In this document: positions 25,896-34,971 of the stretch, piece by piece
How the letters are laid out: every line of letters starts with the position of its first letter
Numbering within the stretch: the stretch's first letter is position 1
Assembly: GCF_000420305.1 (NCBI RefSeq)
Contig: NZ_ATUR01000004.1
Span: 62,001-126,000 of the forward strand
Source of the DNA: Novosphingopyxis baekryungensis DSM 16222
Lineage (GTDB): Bacteria > Pseudomonadota > Alphaproteobacteria > Sphingomonadales > Sphingomonadaceae
Reading direction: 5' to 3'
Length of the DNA stretch: 64,000 nucleotides
Notes under the pieces: generated by a model
Databases searched by the model: none
Seen by the model: the letters and a program-made list of their open reading frames with translations, nothing else
What the model was told of the DNA's origin: nothing
Program-made: the position numbers and the translations under genes

Positions 25896-26087
25896 TTACA
25901 TGCGGTCGACGGTGTCCTTCACCTTTTTGCCAGCCATCAGCCCCAGCACCAGGAAGACCACGAACAAGATCATCGCGATCACAAACAGCGCGATGGCAAT
26001 ATTGACGAACGCACCGGATACGCCGCCAAATCCAAAGATGGCGGCAACAAGAGCAATGACGAGGCAGATAAGAGCAAGTTTGATCAT
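25896..26087 (-). CDS. DUF1328-family small membrane protein
   Basis: Encodes 63 residues: two membrane helices, MIKLALICLVIALVAAIFGFGG and a second ending FVVFLVLGLMAG. This is the YtjA/DUF1328 pattern. It is an inner-membrane protein of unknown function, often induced by stress. Convergent with rpoN. Confidence 0.8.
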   Translation of the reverse strand: MIKLALICLVIALVAAIFGFGGVSGAFVNIAIALFVIAMILFVVFLVLGLMAGKKVKDTVDRM

Positions 26088-26147
26088 GGTCAGACAAGTC
26101 GCGACGGGAGCAACTGGTTCCGGCTAGTGGGGTTCTGCGTCGCGATA

Positions 26148-26330
26148 TTATCCAACGTCCGGCCCAATGGCATGCACCTGCAGTACGTCGGTATCGATCG
26201 CCACGCCGGCCACGCGCACACGCTTTTCCACCAGATCGACGGGCGTGCGGCCAAGTTCCAGCCCCCAGCGTGCGCCATCATCGGCCCGCAGCACGAAGCC
26301 CCCGGCACTGCGCTTCAGCGTGCCATGCAA
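26148..26330 (-). CDS. small DUF5818-like protein
   Basis: Encodes 60 residues from a TTG at 26330 (the nearest ATG is out of frame). GTLKRSAGGFVLRADDGARWGLEL and VRVAGVAIDTDVLQVHAI form a compact beta-barrel-like pattern seen in short sphingomonad proteins (DUF5818). The gene starts 15 bases after the stop of ald on the same strand, so it is probably co-transcribed with it. The family name is moderately sure, the function unknown. Confidence 0.6.
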   Translation of the reverse strand: MHGTLKRSAGGFVLRADDGARWGLELGRTPVDLVEKRVRVAGVAIDTDVLQVHAIGPDVG

Positions 26331-26344
26331 GGTGATGCTGTCGC

Positions 26345-27460
26345 TCAGGCCAGCGCGTCCGCGACTGGCACATAATCATAGCCCAAATCCTCGGCCACCG
26401 CCTGATAGGTGACCGAACCGTTCCACACGTTCAGCCCCTCGGCCAGATGCGGATTGCGGCGCAGCGCTTCCTTCCAGCCCAGATCGGCGATCTTCAACGT
26501 GTGCGGCAAAGTGACGTTGTTCAGTGCATAGGTGCTGGTGCGCGCCACCGCGCCCGGCATGTTCGCCACGCAATAATGCACCACGCCGTCGACCATGTAG
26601 GTTGGGTCATCATGGGTGGTGGCCTTGCTAGTCTCGAAGCAACCGCCCTGATCGATCGCGACATCGACCAGCACCGCACCCGGTTGCATCGTCTTCAGCA
26701 TCTCGCGCGTCACCAGCTTGGGGGCGGAGGCGCCAGGGATCAGCACCGCGCCGATCACCAGATCCGCCTGCGCCACGCATTCGACCAGATTCGCACGGTT
26801 CGAGAAGCGGGTGACTGCCCGCGCCTCGAAATAATTGCCGAGCTTCTCCAGCACTTCGGGATCGCGATCGAGAATCGTCACCTGCGCGCCAAGGCCCGCG
26901 GCCATCTGCGCGGCGTTAAAGCCGACCACGCCGCCGCCGATCACGGTGACATTCGCCGGCGCCACACCGGGCACACCGCCCAGCAGCACGCCGCGGCCGC
27001 CATGCGCCTTTTCCAGCGCGCTGGCGCCGGCCTGTACGGACATCCGCCCGGCCACCTGGCTCATCGGCTTCAGTAGCGGCAGCTGACCGCGCTCGTCGGT
27101 CACTGTTTCATAAGCGATACAGGTCGCGCCGCTGGCCACCAGATCCTTGGTCTGTTCCGGATCGGGCGCCAAATGCAGATAGGTGAACAGGATCTGCCCT
27201 TCGCGCAGCATGGCGCGCTCCGCCGGCTGTGGTTCCTTCACCTTCACCACCATCTCTGCCTGGGCAAACACGGTCTTGGCATTCGCAACGATGGTCGCGC
27301 CGGCTGCCTCATATTCATGATCGTGCGAGCCAATGCCTTCGCCGGCGCCGGTTTCCACCATCACCTCATGCCCATGCACGATCAGCTCGCGCGCACTCTC
27401 GGGCGTCAGGCCTACGCGATATTCATGATTCTTGATTTCCCGGACGGTACCAACGCGCAT
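26345..27460 (-). CDS. ald: alanine dehydrogenase
   Basis: From the ATG at 27460 the protein has 371 residues starting [20 protein letters not shown]; an in-frame ATG five codons earlier is less typical. The catalytic Lys/His region reads [28 protein letters not shown], the nucleotide-binding Rossmann motif is [20 protein letters not shown], and [23 protein letters not shown] is family-diagnostic. It converts L-alanine to pyruvate and ammonia with NAD+. Its downstream neighbour is the small DUF5818 gene. Confidence 0.96.
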   Translation of the reverse strand: MRVGTVREIKNHEYRVGLTPESARELIVHGHEVMVETGAGEGIGSHDHEYEAAGATIVANAKTVFAQAEMVVKVKEPQPAERAMLREGQILFTYLHLAPDPEQTKDLVASGATCIAYETVTDERGQLPLLKPMSQVAGRMSVQAGASALEKAHGGRGVLLGGVPGVAPANVTVIGGGVVGFNAAQMAAGLGAQVTILDRDPEVLEKLGNYFEARAVTRFSNRANLVECVAQADLVIGAVLIPGASAPKLVTREMLKTMQPGAVLVDVAIDQGGCFETSKATTHDDPTYMVDGVVHYCVANMPGAVARTSTYALNNVTLPHTLKIADLGWKEALRRNPHLAEGLNVWNGSVTYQAVAEDLGYDYVPVADALA

Positions 27461-27544
27461 GAGGGGCTCCTGCAAACTCGGATATAAGACGCGTGTCTTA
27501 GCGAGGCGCCAAACGGAAAGCGACTCCCAAGCTGTTACTTTGTT

Positions 27545-28537
27545 TCAGTTTTCCGTAACTTTCCGAACGGGCACGGGGATGTTGCAAATATCCGCCCCGC
27601 CTGCGGGAACGTTGAAGAACGGATCGCGCCGGTTTGCGCGCGCATCGGCATAGCGTTCGAAGGTGGCGCCTTCTGTGGAAAGATATTGGAATTTCGGCTG
27701 CGCAGCCTGTGGCAGATCCGTGGCCAGGCGCGCCGAGACGATCGGCACGCGCTGCGCAGGATCTTCGTAGAAGCCAAGATCGCCCGTGCCCCGCGGCAGG
27801 CTGGAAAGATGCTCCATCCCCTCGATGACCCGTCCGACGAGCGCGATGTTGCGATCCAGATGCCGCGGTGCCTGCCCGATCACGGTGTAAAGCTCGGCCC
27901 CCGTGCCGGTATCGGGCGAGAGATTGCGGCCGACACCGACCATGCCGTAGCAATGGACCGGCCAACTGCTTTTGTCGTCCATCCCGAGTGGCCAGCCTTC
28001 GGAAAACTTGACCTCTGATGCATAGGCATCGCGCTGGACCCAATGTTCGAGCCGGTGCTGTTCGGCCGAAGCCAGCGCCTCGGCGCGCTCTTCAGCAGTC
28101 ATCTGGACCGGCAACTCTCTCAGCGTGATATGCGTAAATGCGACATACGCGCTCTCCGGCACCGTTGCCAAACCACGCGGTAGCGGCTTTTCCTCGCTCG
28201 CATCGCCCCACTGCACGACATAATTGTCCTGCACGCGGTTCACGCTGGTCCCGTCCCACCAATGCGCGGCCGCCAGCTTGCGGATATTGCCCACCCACCC
28301 TTGCGAATAGGGCGGCGGCATCAACTGGATCACGACGCGGCGTGGTTTGCGGTCACGATCTGCCGACAGCTCCATTACCAGCAAATCCTCCGGCGCGATC
28401 GCCACCCATTCGGACGCAGGCGCCTGTGCCACGATCTCTCCGGGCGATGGAGACGCAGCCGGCGCGCCCTGCGCAAACGCTCCGAAGGACGGCAAGGTGA
28501 GGGCGCAAATGAGGGCGGCGAGGCAATGTTTTTTCAT
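27545..28537 (-). CDS. periplasmic cyclophilin-type peptidyl-prolyl isomerase
   Basis: Encodes 330 residues with a signal peptide ([23 protein letters not shown]). The isomerase domain follows: [45 protein letters not shown], then CYGMVGVGR and [25 protein letters not shown], which correspond to the cyclophilin core. It has long insertions compared with PpiA. It probably folds exported proteins. It lies between ald and the tRNA-Ser gene. Confidence 0.87.
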   Translation of the reverse strand: MKKHCLAALICALTLPSFGAFAQGAPAASPSPGEIVAQAPASEWVAIAPEDLLVMELSADRDRKPRRVVIQLMPPPYSQGWVGNIRKLAAAHWWDGTSVNRVQDNYVVQWGDASEEKPLPRGLATVPESAYVAFTHITLRELPVQMTAEERAEALASAEQHRLEHWVQRDAYASEVKFSEGWPLGMDDKSSWPVHCYGMVGVGRNLSPDTGTGAELYTVIGQAPRHLDRNIALVGRVIEGMEHLSSLPRGTGDLGFYEDPAQRVPIVSARLATDLPQAAQPKFQYLSTEGATFERYADARANRRDPFFNVPAGGADICNIPVPVRKVTEN

Positions 28538-28617
28538 GGGTGACAGACTGACACAAAGCAGCGGCTTGCGAAAGCACGCTCAACCCATTAGAGGCAGCCG
28601 CTTCCAGCCGGAAATGC

Positions 28618-28707
28618 GGAGCGGTGGCCGAGTGGTCGAAGGCGCACGCCTGGAAAGTGTGTAAAGGGGCAACTCTTTCGTGGGTTCGAATCCCACCCGC
28701 TCCGCCA
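28618..28707 (+). tRNA. tRNA-Ser (anticodon GGA)
   Basis: The acceptor stem GGAGCGG (28618-28624) pairs with CCGCTCC (28697-28703), followed by discriminator G and an encoded CCA. The anticodon loop is CTGGAAA with anticodon GGA, a long variable arm follows (class II, as expected for Ser), and the T-loop reads GGTTCGAATCC. It is directly followed by an integrase gene, so it is the probable attachment site of the island. Its 3' end is intact. Confidence 0.96.
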
Positions 28708-28843
28708 TCTTTTAATCCACGAAGATGCGTCAACGTTCAAAAACGTTGAAAATCTGGGCACTTTGTCGCTGTTCCATTCCGCTGGCGTGCGTTGACATTC
28801 CCACATATCCGGCTGATGGTGTGGGCATGAAAGTGGGTAGGCA

Positions 28844-29989
28844 TTGAGTGGCCTCACCGCCATGGCGGTGAAGAATGCGTCCAAGCCAGGCCGTTATGGC
28901 GACGGCCGCGGTTTGATGCTGGTAGTTTCCCCATCCGGTACGAAGAGCTGGATCTTGCGGATTCAGGCCAACAAGCGGCGCCGAGACTTTGGGCTCGGGC
29001 CTTTTCCTGACATTAGCCTAGCGGAGGCGCGCTCGCGAGCCGACATCTATCGGTCTGCGGTTCGGCTGGACAAAGACCCCGTTGCAGAGCGTCGTCTGGG
29101 CAATGCCGTTCCAACCTTTGCCGAGGCTGCGACATCAGCTCATGCGGAGCAGAAGGCGGGCTGGAAGAACGGTAAGCACCAGGCGCAGTGGATCTCGACG
29201 CTCGAACGATACGCATTTCCTTCTATCGGCAGCGTTCCGATTAATGAAGTGGGGATGCGTGATGTCCGAGACTTGTTGTCGGCAATCTGGCTGTCAAAGC
29301 CGGAGACGGCAAGGAGAGTGAAACAGCGCATTGGCACGGTCATCGATTTTGCAGTCGCAAAACAATGGCGAGACACTGAATTGCCGATGCGCGCGATCCT
29401 GAAGGCTCTGCCAGCTCAGCGCAAACGGGTGATTCATCATAGATCGATTTCCTATCAAGCATTGCCGGGCTTTTACCACGCTTTGAGCGGGAAAAGCTCG
29501 ATGGGCAGGCTGGCATTGCAGTTTGTAATTCTTACCGCTTGTCGATCTGGCGAAGTCCGGGGCGCTCGCTGGGACGAGGTGGATATATCCGCGAAGCTGT
29601 GGACCGTTCCTGAAGAGCGGATGAAGGCCGGACGGCCCCACATTGTCCCGCTTAGCCAGCCCGCGATTGATCTTCTACGACACGTAAAACGGCTTGGATA
29701 TTCCCATACTGATCTGATATTCCCGGGGCAGAAGAGAGGTTCGATGCTTTCGGACATGACTTTACTGAAGGTGCTGCGCGATAAGAACCTGGATTTCACG
29801 GTCCACGGGTTTCGCTCGACCTTTCGTGACTGGGTGGCAGATACCACCGATTACCCTGCCGAGGTTGCAGAGGCCGCTTTGGCACACACGATCGCCGATA
29901 AGACGGTGGCCGCTTACAAGCGGACAGCTTTCCTAGAAAAACGAAAAGTCCTGATGGATGCCTGGGGCGCATATGTCACTGCGCTTTGA
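28844..29989 (+). CDS. int: P4-type tyrosine integrase
   Basis: Encodes 381 residues from TTG 28844 (an ATG at 28862 is an alternative). The N-terminal DUF4102 arm-binding domain reads GRYGDGRGLMLVVSPSGTKSWILR. The catalytic residues are Arg234 (TACRSGEVRGARW), His321 and Arg324 (HGFRSTFRDW), His348 (ALAHTIADKTV) and Tyr358. Such integrases insert islands into tRNA 3' ends, and this gene lies 136 bases downstream of tRNA-Ser. It should catalyse integration at that gene. Confidence 0.95.
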   Translation: MSGLTAMAVKNASKPGRYGDGRGLMLVVSPSGTKSWILRIQANKRRRDFGLGPFPDISLAEARSRADIYRSAVRLDKDPVAERRLGNAVPTFAEAATSAHAEQKAGWKNGKHQAQWISTLERYAFPSIGSVPINEVGMRDVRDLLSAIWLSKPETARRVKQRIGTVIDFAVAKQWRDTELPMRAILKALPAQRKRVIHHRSISYQALPGFYHALSGKSSMGRLALQFVILTACRSGEVRGARWDEVDISAKLWTVPEERMKAGRPHIVPLSQPAIDLLRHVKRLGYSHTDLIFPGQKRGSMLSDMTLLKVLRDKNLDFTVHGFRSTFRDWVADTTDYPAEVAEAALAHTIADKTVAAYKRTAFLEKRKVLMDAWGAYVTAL

Positions 29990-30464
29990 AAGCTATCATA
30001 AACGAAGAAAATTGTGGGATTTAACGCAGGAAGTGCACTCATACCAAGCGCTCGAAGCTCTCGAACATGGTGATTTGGAGCCATTAGCCGCGTATATTGA
30101 GCAAAAGGGCGGAATGATCGACCACTGCGTGACTGCGCTCTTAATTGATTGCCTGAGGCAGCATGGGACATCCAGCTTTCAGCTTCTATCAAAAAAGCGT
30201 GTCAGAGGAAGTAACGCAAAAAAAGCGCCGATTGAGGTGCTTGAAAGAGCAAGCGACATCCGCCGCTGGACATTTGAATATTGGGATCGTCGGCAAACCA
30301 AAGAAACGGAAAAGTCGATTTTTGAAAGTTTGGCAGAAGGCGAAACGGTTAATGCTCGTACGATCCGCGAAGCCATACAGGCCTCTTTGAAAAACGAAAA
30401 ACTTCGTGAGCTTTGGGAGCGGCGAACGAGGGCGTTAAATGCGTTGAAAAAACGATCTTCGTAA
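29973..30464 (+). CDS. island-encoded protein of unknown function
   Basis: Encodes 163 residues from the ATG at 29973, overlapping the integrase end. It is soluble and rich in charged residues (KRRKLWDLTQEVHSYQALEALEHGDLEPLAAYI, RTIREAIQASLKNEKLRELWERRTRALNALKKRSS), with a probable coiled-coil C-terminus. Composition is more AT-rich than the core chromosome. I recognise no family. An ATG five codons earlier is also possible. Confidence 0.55.
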   Translation: MSLRFESYHKRRKLWDLTQEVHSYQALEALEHGDLEPLAAYIEQKGGMIDHCVTALLIDCLRQHGTSSFQLLSKKRVRGSNAKKAPIEVLERASDIRRWTFEYWDRRQTKETEKSIFESLAEGETVNARTIREAIQASLKNEKLRELWERRTRALNALKKRSS

Positions 30465-30527
30465 TTTCATCGAACGCTGAGTTCTCATTGGGCATCATTA
30501 CGTCTCCTAATAAGTTTGGAGATACAC

Positions 30528-30722
30528 ATGGACAGGAACGTAAACCCATTAGCGCATTCAATCTTGGATGTTTGTGAATTAACCTCGCTCAGCCGTTCGA
30601 GCATCTATGAATTGATCAACCGCGGTGAGCTCGAAGTGATATCAATTGGTAGGCGCCGTCTTGTTCTGGCCAGATCGGTCGAGAAATTGCTTGGCATAAA
30701 GAGCGGAACCGCGGGCGAATGA
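30528..30722 (+). CDS. AlpA/excisionase-like helix-turn-helix protein
   Basis: Encodes 64 residues. The sequence CELTSLSRSSIYELINRGELEVISIGRRRLVLARSVEKLL is the winged helix-turn-helix of AlpA/excisionase-type proteins. On islands these bind att or promoter DNA and control excision. It sits behind the integrase and before the HUH protein, a normal order for P4-like islands. Confidence 0.8.
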   Translation: MDRNVNPLAHSILDVCELTSLSRSSIYELINRGELEVISIGRRRLVLARSVEKLLGIKSGTAGE

Positions 30723-30858
30723 CCACTCGCGCGACGTCCATGGACTTTGGATCCACGCTTGCGCAGAAATCAGCGGATAAAATTGCGAATGTCCTATGGG
30801 ACTCGCGCGCGCGTAAAAGACTCAGTTCTCAGTCCATCTTGATAGGTCAGCTTGGGCG

Positions 30859-31455
30859 ATGGTCGTGGTGATGATCAGCTACCAGCTTGAGGAGCAGGAA
30901 GTGGGCGAGCTGATCCAAGCCACAACCTATGCCATTGTAGCTGGGCTGGCGCTCAACCGGATGATTACCATTGCTTGGGAGCTTACCGGTGTGACAGACG
31001 CGCGCCGCGCTACCGGTGTGTTTCTCAAGCTTGCTTGTGAGGCCCTGCGCCGAGGGGGGCATCCTTCGGCATACATCTATGTGATCGAGAACGGAACCAA
31101 ACTGGGTCTGCACGCTCACGTGCTGATGCATGTGCCTCCTTCAAAGGCACGATGGTTTGGGTACCGTCAACGCAAATGGCTTGGGTGCGCCGGAGGTATC
31201 TGGTGCAAGGGGTTCATTAAGACCAAGCCCATCGGTGGAAGCTACCGACTTGCTAATTCGTCCGAGCGCTATCTAAGCAATTTAGGACGGGTGCTGCGGT
31301 ACTGCCTCAAGGACTCAGATGAGCAGTCAAGGCGCAGATACGGCATTCGGGCCAAGCCAACGCGAGGACCAGTCTCAGGGAGACGATGCCAAATCTCGCG
31401 CAACCTTTCAGCAAGTTCCCGCGAGGCTGCAAAGCGGTGCGGTAAATCGCTATAA
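30859..31455 (+). CDS. HUH-motif replication-protein-like protein
   Basis: Encodes 198 residues. GLHAHVLMHVPPS places two His (H85 and H87) in an HUH pattern, used for metal binding by rolling-circle Rep proteins and relaxases. The segment before it (SAYIYVIENGTKLGLHAH) is typical of Rep-like proteins on phages and islands. A candidate catalytic Tyr is in LRYCLKD. The C-terminal 40 residues are basic. It may start island or satellite replication, or be a decayed relative. No origin was identified. Confidence 0.6.
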   Translation: MVVVMISYQLEEQEVGELIQATTYAIVAGLALNRMITIAWELTGVTDARRATGVFLKLACEALRRGGHPSAYIYVIENGTKLGLHAHVLMHVPPSKARWFGYRQRKWLGCAGGIWCKGFIKTKPIGGSYRLANSSERYLSNLGRVLRYCLKDSDEQSRRRYGIRAKPTRGPVSGRRCQISRNLSASSREAAKRCGKSL

Positions 31456-31892
31456 CCCTTTCTCTAAGCCCCTTATTATAGAGTCTAGAAGAGGGGTGAG
31501 TGACTGCCGTCCGGATGTTTGGTGGTAGATGTCTCAAACGGGTATCGGAGGTTGAATACCAGATCCATTTAGCATGCCGAGAAAGACCTATTTGGGAGAG
31601 CCTAATAAATATGTTTGACCCGAATTTCACCTTGAAGACGTCCTGAATTTAAACTTTCTCATGTTAAAAAAAGTACAAATACGGGACAAAAGTTTTGGCA
31701 CATCAATGTTCGTGGACATTCGCCATTGCTTATACTCGTTGCAGCGTTTATCTCGGCTATGCCGGATGCCTTTAAAGGCTTCAGCAAATCTCAAACAGGA
31801 CGATCATCTCGTCCGGCCGGGAACGTTTATGACGTTCTCCCGACTGGACGGGTAGAGGTCAAAAGACGCTCGGCTTTCCAAAGGAAATACCG
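31456..31892. other. non-coding region with a hairpin
   Basis: The 437-base gap has only short shadow ORFs. The one structural feature is an imperfect hairpin near 31810-31850 (see entry), 43 bases before the HD-domain gene. Confidence 0.5.
31810..31850 (+). repeat. imperfect hairpin before the HD-domain gene
   Basis: CGTCC pairs with GGACG at the outside, and CGGGAACGT pairs with ACGTTC-TC-CCG inside, around a short TTATG loop. It could be a leader structure or a terminator of upstream RNA; there is no T-run. Confidence 0.4.
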
Positions 31893-32477
31893 ATGAGCGA
31901 ACACGTCCTTTCATCTGCGCTAATACGAGCCGCTGTTTACGCCGCCGACCGCCACTGCGGACAGACCCGAGGTGACGGGGTTACCCCGTACATAAACCAC
32001 CCCCTAGCCGTTGCCAGCATATTGCGGAACGATGGCGGGATCAGTGATCCAGACACGCTGGTTGCCGCATTACTTCATGACGTAGTCGAGGATACGAACG
32101 CTACGATCGATGAGGTTCGAACACTGTTTGGCGAAGGGGTCGCCGCCATTGTCGCGGAGGTAAGCGACGACACCTCTTTGCCGCGTGAACAGCGAAGGCG
32201 TGAGCAGCTTGGCAAGATTAGATTGATGAGCCCTGGAGGCCGTCTGGTGAAGCTTGCCGACAAGATAGCTAACTTGCGGGATTTGCAGAGCAGCCCTCCT
32301 AGGGATTGGAGCATGGATCGACAACTTGCATATGTGTCATTTGCTTGCGCTGCCGTAAATCAGCTTCGCGGCACGCATGCTGCACTCGAGCATATATTTG
32401 ATGAAGTGGCGGCTGCCGGTGCCGATTGTTCGTCGGACGCTTTTGAAATGCTGAAAATGGGTACGTCTTGTGATTAG
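31893..32477 (+). CDS. HD-domain, small alarmone hydrolase-like protein
   Basis: Encodes 194 residues. The segments [44 protein letters not shown] and [13 protein letters not shown] are the HD-domain motifs of the RelA/SpoT hydrolase half and of stand-alone Mesh1/SAH enzymes: His36, His62-Asp63, Glu66-Asp67 and a later Asp. It should hydrolyse (p)ppGpp or a related nucleotide with Mn2+. It has no synthetase or TGS domain. Its last codons overlap the next gene by 8 bases. Confidence 0.85.
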   Translation: MSEHVLSSALIRAAVYAADRHCGQTRGDGVTPYINHPLAVASILRNDGGISDPDTLVAALLHDVVEDTNATIDEVRTLFGEGVAAIVAEVSDDTSLPREQRRREQLGKIRLMSPGGRLVKLADKIANLRDLQSSPPRDWSMDRQLAYVSFACAAVNQLRGTHAALEHIFDEVAAAGADCSSDAFEMLKMGTSCD

Positions 32478-32970
32478 CGCACAGTCGCCGCGATCGCCGT
32501 ACATGCAGATGTTCAGAGACGAACTTTCTGAGCCGAGCATTCGGTTTGAAGAGACTAATTATCTAAAAAACCAGCTGAGGCACCATCGAGCCGCCTTCAA
32601 GAGTTTATGCGATGGAGAGGTTGCACATCAGGTTCGCTGCGCGATCAACCGTCTCCAGCGGATCAAGGCTTCCGGCGTTTATCAAGAATGGTGCTGCCGA
32701 TCCTTGTGGGACGAGATGTGCGTCGAGGAATTTATCGGGCCCGGTGAGTTTCGTCCGTTCATGGAACCAGACGTTGCGAAGATAGTGAATACGCTGGTCA
32801 GCAGAATCCCCCGACATTTGGTAGAAGCCATGCACTGCTGGCTGGACGACGAGGGGCCAGTCGAGACCGGCTCAATGAACTTAATGCTGATCACGGACGC
32901 CATTGATCAAGAGCTTTGGAACCGTGCGCTTCTGCGCGGCGAGAGAATGCATGAGATCCGTCTCCTCTGA
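32470..32970 (+). CDS. island-encoded protein coupled to the HD hydrolase
   Basis: Encodes 166 residues from GTG 32470, overlapping the HD gene stop; an ATG at 32503 is an alternative. It is soluble, with several Cys ([35 protein letters not shown]) and no recognised family. Overlap with an alarmone hydrolase suggests coupled translation and a shared role, but none is shown. Confidence 0.6.
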   Translation: MISAQSPRSPYMQMFRDELSEPSIRFEETNYLKNQLRHHRAAFKSLCDGEVAHQVRCAINRLQRIKASGVYQEWCCRSLWDEMCVEEFIGPGEFRPFMEPDVAKIVNTLVSRIPRHLVEAMHCWLDDEGPVETGSMNLMLITDAIDQELWNRALLRGERMHEIRLL

Positions 32971-33083
32971 CATACGCTGCAGTGACTGCAATTGGGCCGG
33001 AAGCGGACCATCCGCTCTTGGCCTCACCTTCGGCAATATAGACATCCACGGGCCCATAAGTCGGTGTGAGACGTTACCGTTCC

Positions 33084-33875
33084 ATGACCATGCATTTCAC
33101 GCGCACGGGGCGCGGAAAACCCCTTCTTCTCGTCCACGGACTGGGGGCTACCTGCGGCTCGTGGGATACGATCTCGCCTGCGCTCTCTCAAGTCAGGGAG
33201 GTAATCGCCGTGGACCTGCCTGGCCACGGGCAGACGCCCGAAGAGGCCGACAGCGGCACGTTTGGCGGGCTAGCGCGCAGTCTGAACGACTGGCTCGGCA
33301 CGGAGAATCTCACAGGTATCGATATGGTTGGCAGCTCGCTGGGTGCGCGCTTGGTGCTCGAGATGGCGCGGCGCGGCCAAGCGGGCGCGGTTGTTGCACT
33401 GGATCCTGGCGGCTTCTGGAAGGGGTGGGAGCGCACCTTCTTCAAAGCCACCATAACACCATCGATTGCTCTGGTTCGCGCGCTGCGACCGGCGCTTTCT
33501 GCCATAACCAAAAATGTCGCAGGCCGGACCGCGCTCATGGCCCAGCTCTCAGCAAGGCCGTGGGCGCTCGATCCGGCGTTCGTCGCGCGTGAACTAAAGT
33601 CATTGGCTAATACGCGCACCGTCAATTCGCTTGTGAAGGATCTCGCCAATGGGGCAATGCAGGAGGGCCCTGCGGAAACGGCTGCGCCCGTTGTCATCGG
33701 CTGGGGACGCAAGGATCGGCTGTGTCTACCGCAGCAGGCGGATCGCGCGATCAAAGCCTTCCCTGAAGCGACGATGCACTGGTTCGAGCGTAGCGGACAC
33801 TTCCCGCTGTGGGATCAGCCAGAGGAAACCGTCCGCGTGATTCTGGACGCTAAGAGCATCTCGGAATCGAAATAA
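33084..33875 (+). CDS. alpha/beta-fold hydrolase
   Basis: Encodes 263 residues from the ATG at 33084; codons upstream to about 33066 are also open. The oxyanion region is PLLLVHGLGATCGSWD, the nucleophile elbow GSSLG (in MVGSSLGARLVLEMA), the acid is probably Asp in GWGRKDRLC, and the catalytic His is in SGHFPLWDQPEE. It is an esterase or lipase-like hydrolase; the substrate is unknown. Codon use is closer to the chromosome than the neighbours to its left. Confidence 0.88.
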   Translation: MTMHFTRTGRGKPLLLVHGLGATCGSWDTISPALSQVREVIAVDLPGHGQTPEEADSGTFGGLARSLNDWLGTENLTGIDMVGSSLGARLVLEMARRGQAGAVVALDPGGFWKGWERTFFKATITPSIALVRALRPALSAITKNVAGRTALMAQLSARPWALDPAFVARELKSLANTRTVNSLVKDLANGAMQEGPAETAAPVVIGWGRKDRLCLPQQADRAIKAFPEATMHWFERSGHFPLWDQPEETVRVILDAKSISESK

Positions 33876-34007
33876 TATTGCAACTGGCCGGTTAGCAAAT
33901 CGAGGACCTATGCAGGGGCTAGTCCCATTGTAAGTTCCTTTGTTGGGCCGTATGCGGAATTACCGCTTGTAGGTCGAGATCGAGAAAACTCATCTTTTCG
34001 GTCGAAC

Positions 34008-34880
34008 CTAATGAAGCGGATCGTGGACGATGGCCGGATGGTAGTGACCGACGATACAGTCGCTTGGCAGATCGTCCGGAATGCTTAGCGCGGTGCCAGC
34101 CCATGGGCTGCCCGAATGGCTCTCCTGATCGGGTAGTTGTTCGCAGAATGCCCGCTCCACCATCATCCCCCCAAACTCACGTATCAGCCGCTCGCGCATC
34201 AGCGTCATAGGGATATCGCAGATAAGCACTGTTGGGCGGCCGATCGACTTGAGTACCCGCTTCGCCTCCCACCGGTCGACGACTCTCATACCCAGACAGA
34301 AGAGGTATTCGCTGCCGTAGACGAGGTAATGGCCGCAGCCGCCAGTTCTGGTGACGAGGCTTCGCTCGTCGGCGCAGAAATAAAGGACGCCCTCGCGGCC
34401 ACCCTCCGGCCTGCGCGCGCCAATGTCGTCGATCGCGGCGGCCAGCCGCTCCTCGGTTGCGCCGCCGAGGGCTCCGCCCAGGAATATCGCGCGCGCCCGG
34501 TCCTCAACCTCGCCAGCGCGAAGAATGCGCAGGCCGCGTTTGTAGAACTGGCCGACGTCGTCGGTGCGGGTCCCATGCGCCGCCCTGAACGCACGATAAT
34601 CGCGGACCAGCCGCGTCGCGACTAGCTCCTTCATGTCCACGGCCGTACCGGTGACGCGCATCACGATCTCGTCAAGCCAGCCAAGGTCGTCGGAGACGAC
34701 GTATTCCGGCGGGTTGCGAACGAACTCTGCGGTGACGTCTTCGGTCACGACGTCCCCGACCATTCGCCAGAAGCGGTTCCGCCAGCGATCGACGAGGGGG
34801 AACGATAACACATCCTCGGGGGGCAGCGGGCGCGAGTCTTGATCCTCGGCGATCTCGCGATCCTCGTAACCAGGCCTCAT
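34008..34880 (-). CDS. fourth gene of the STAND/Kiwa operon, unknown function
   Basis: From the ATG at 34880 the protein has 290 residues; the reading frame stays open for 61 codons upstream but these read poorly. No membrane segment or signal peptide is seen. Notable segments are GVLYFCADERSLVTRTGG, HYLVYGSEYLFCLG, GRPTVLICDIPM and CIVGHYHPAIVHDPLH. I do not recognise a family. It lies about 90 bases after kwaB on the same strand and is the last gene of the defence operon, so a role with it is likely. It could be an effector, an accessory protein or an immunity-like protein. Confidence 0.65.
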   Translation of the reverse strand: MRPGYEDREIAEDQDSRPLPPEDVLSFPLVDRWRNRFWRMVGDVVTEDVTAEFVRNPPEYVVSDDLGWLDEIVMRVTGTAVDMKELVATRLVRDYRAFRAAHGTRTDDVGQFYKRGLRILRAGEVEDRARAIFLGGALGGATEERLAAAIDDIGARRPEGGREGVLYFCADERSLVTRTGGCGHYLVYGSEYLFCLGMRVVDRWEAKRVLKSIGRPTVLICDIPMTLMRERLIREFGGMMVERAFCEQLPDQESHSGSPWAGTALSIPDDLPSDCIVGHYHPAIVHDPLH

Positions 34881-34971
34881 CGGGCCAGCGTGCGGACATA
34901 ACGACCAACGGTAACCCACGCCGTTTCCTAGCCCATGCTTGCCGCGCGAAAGGCTGCCGGGCCGCTGCCGG

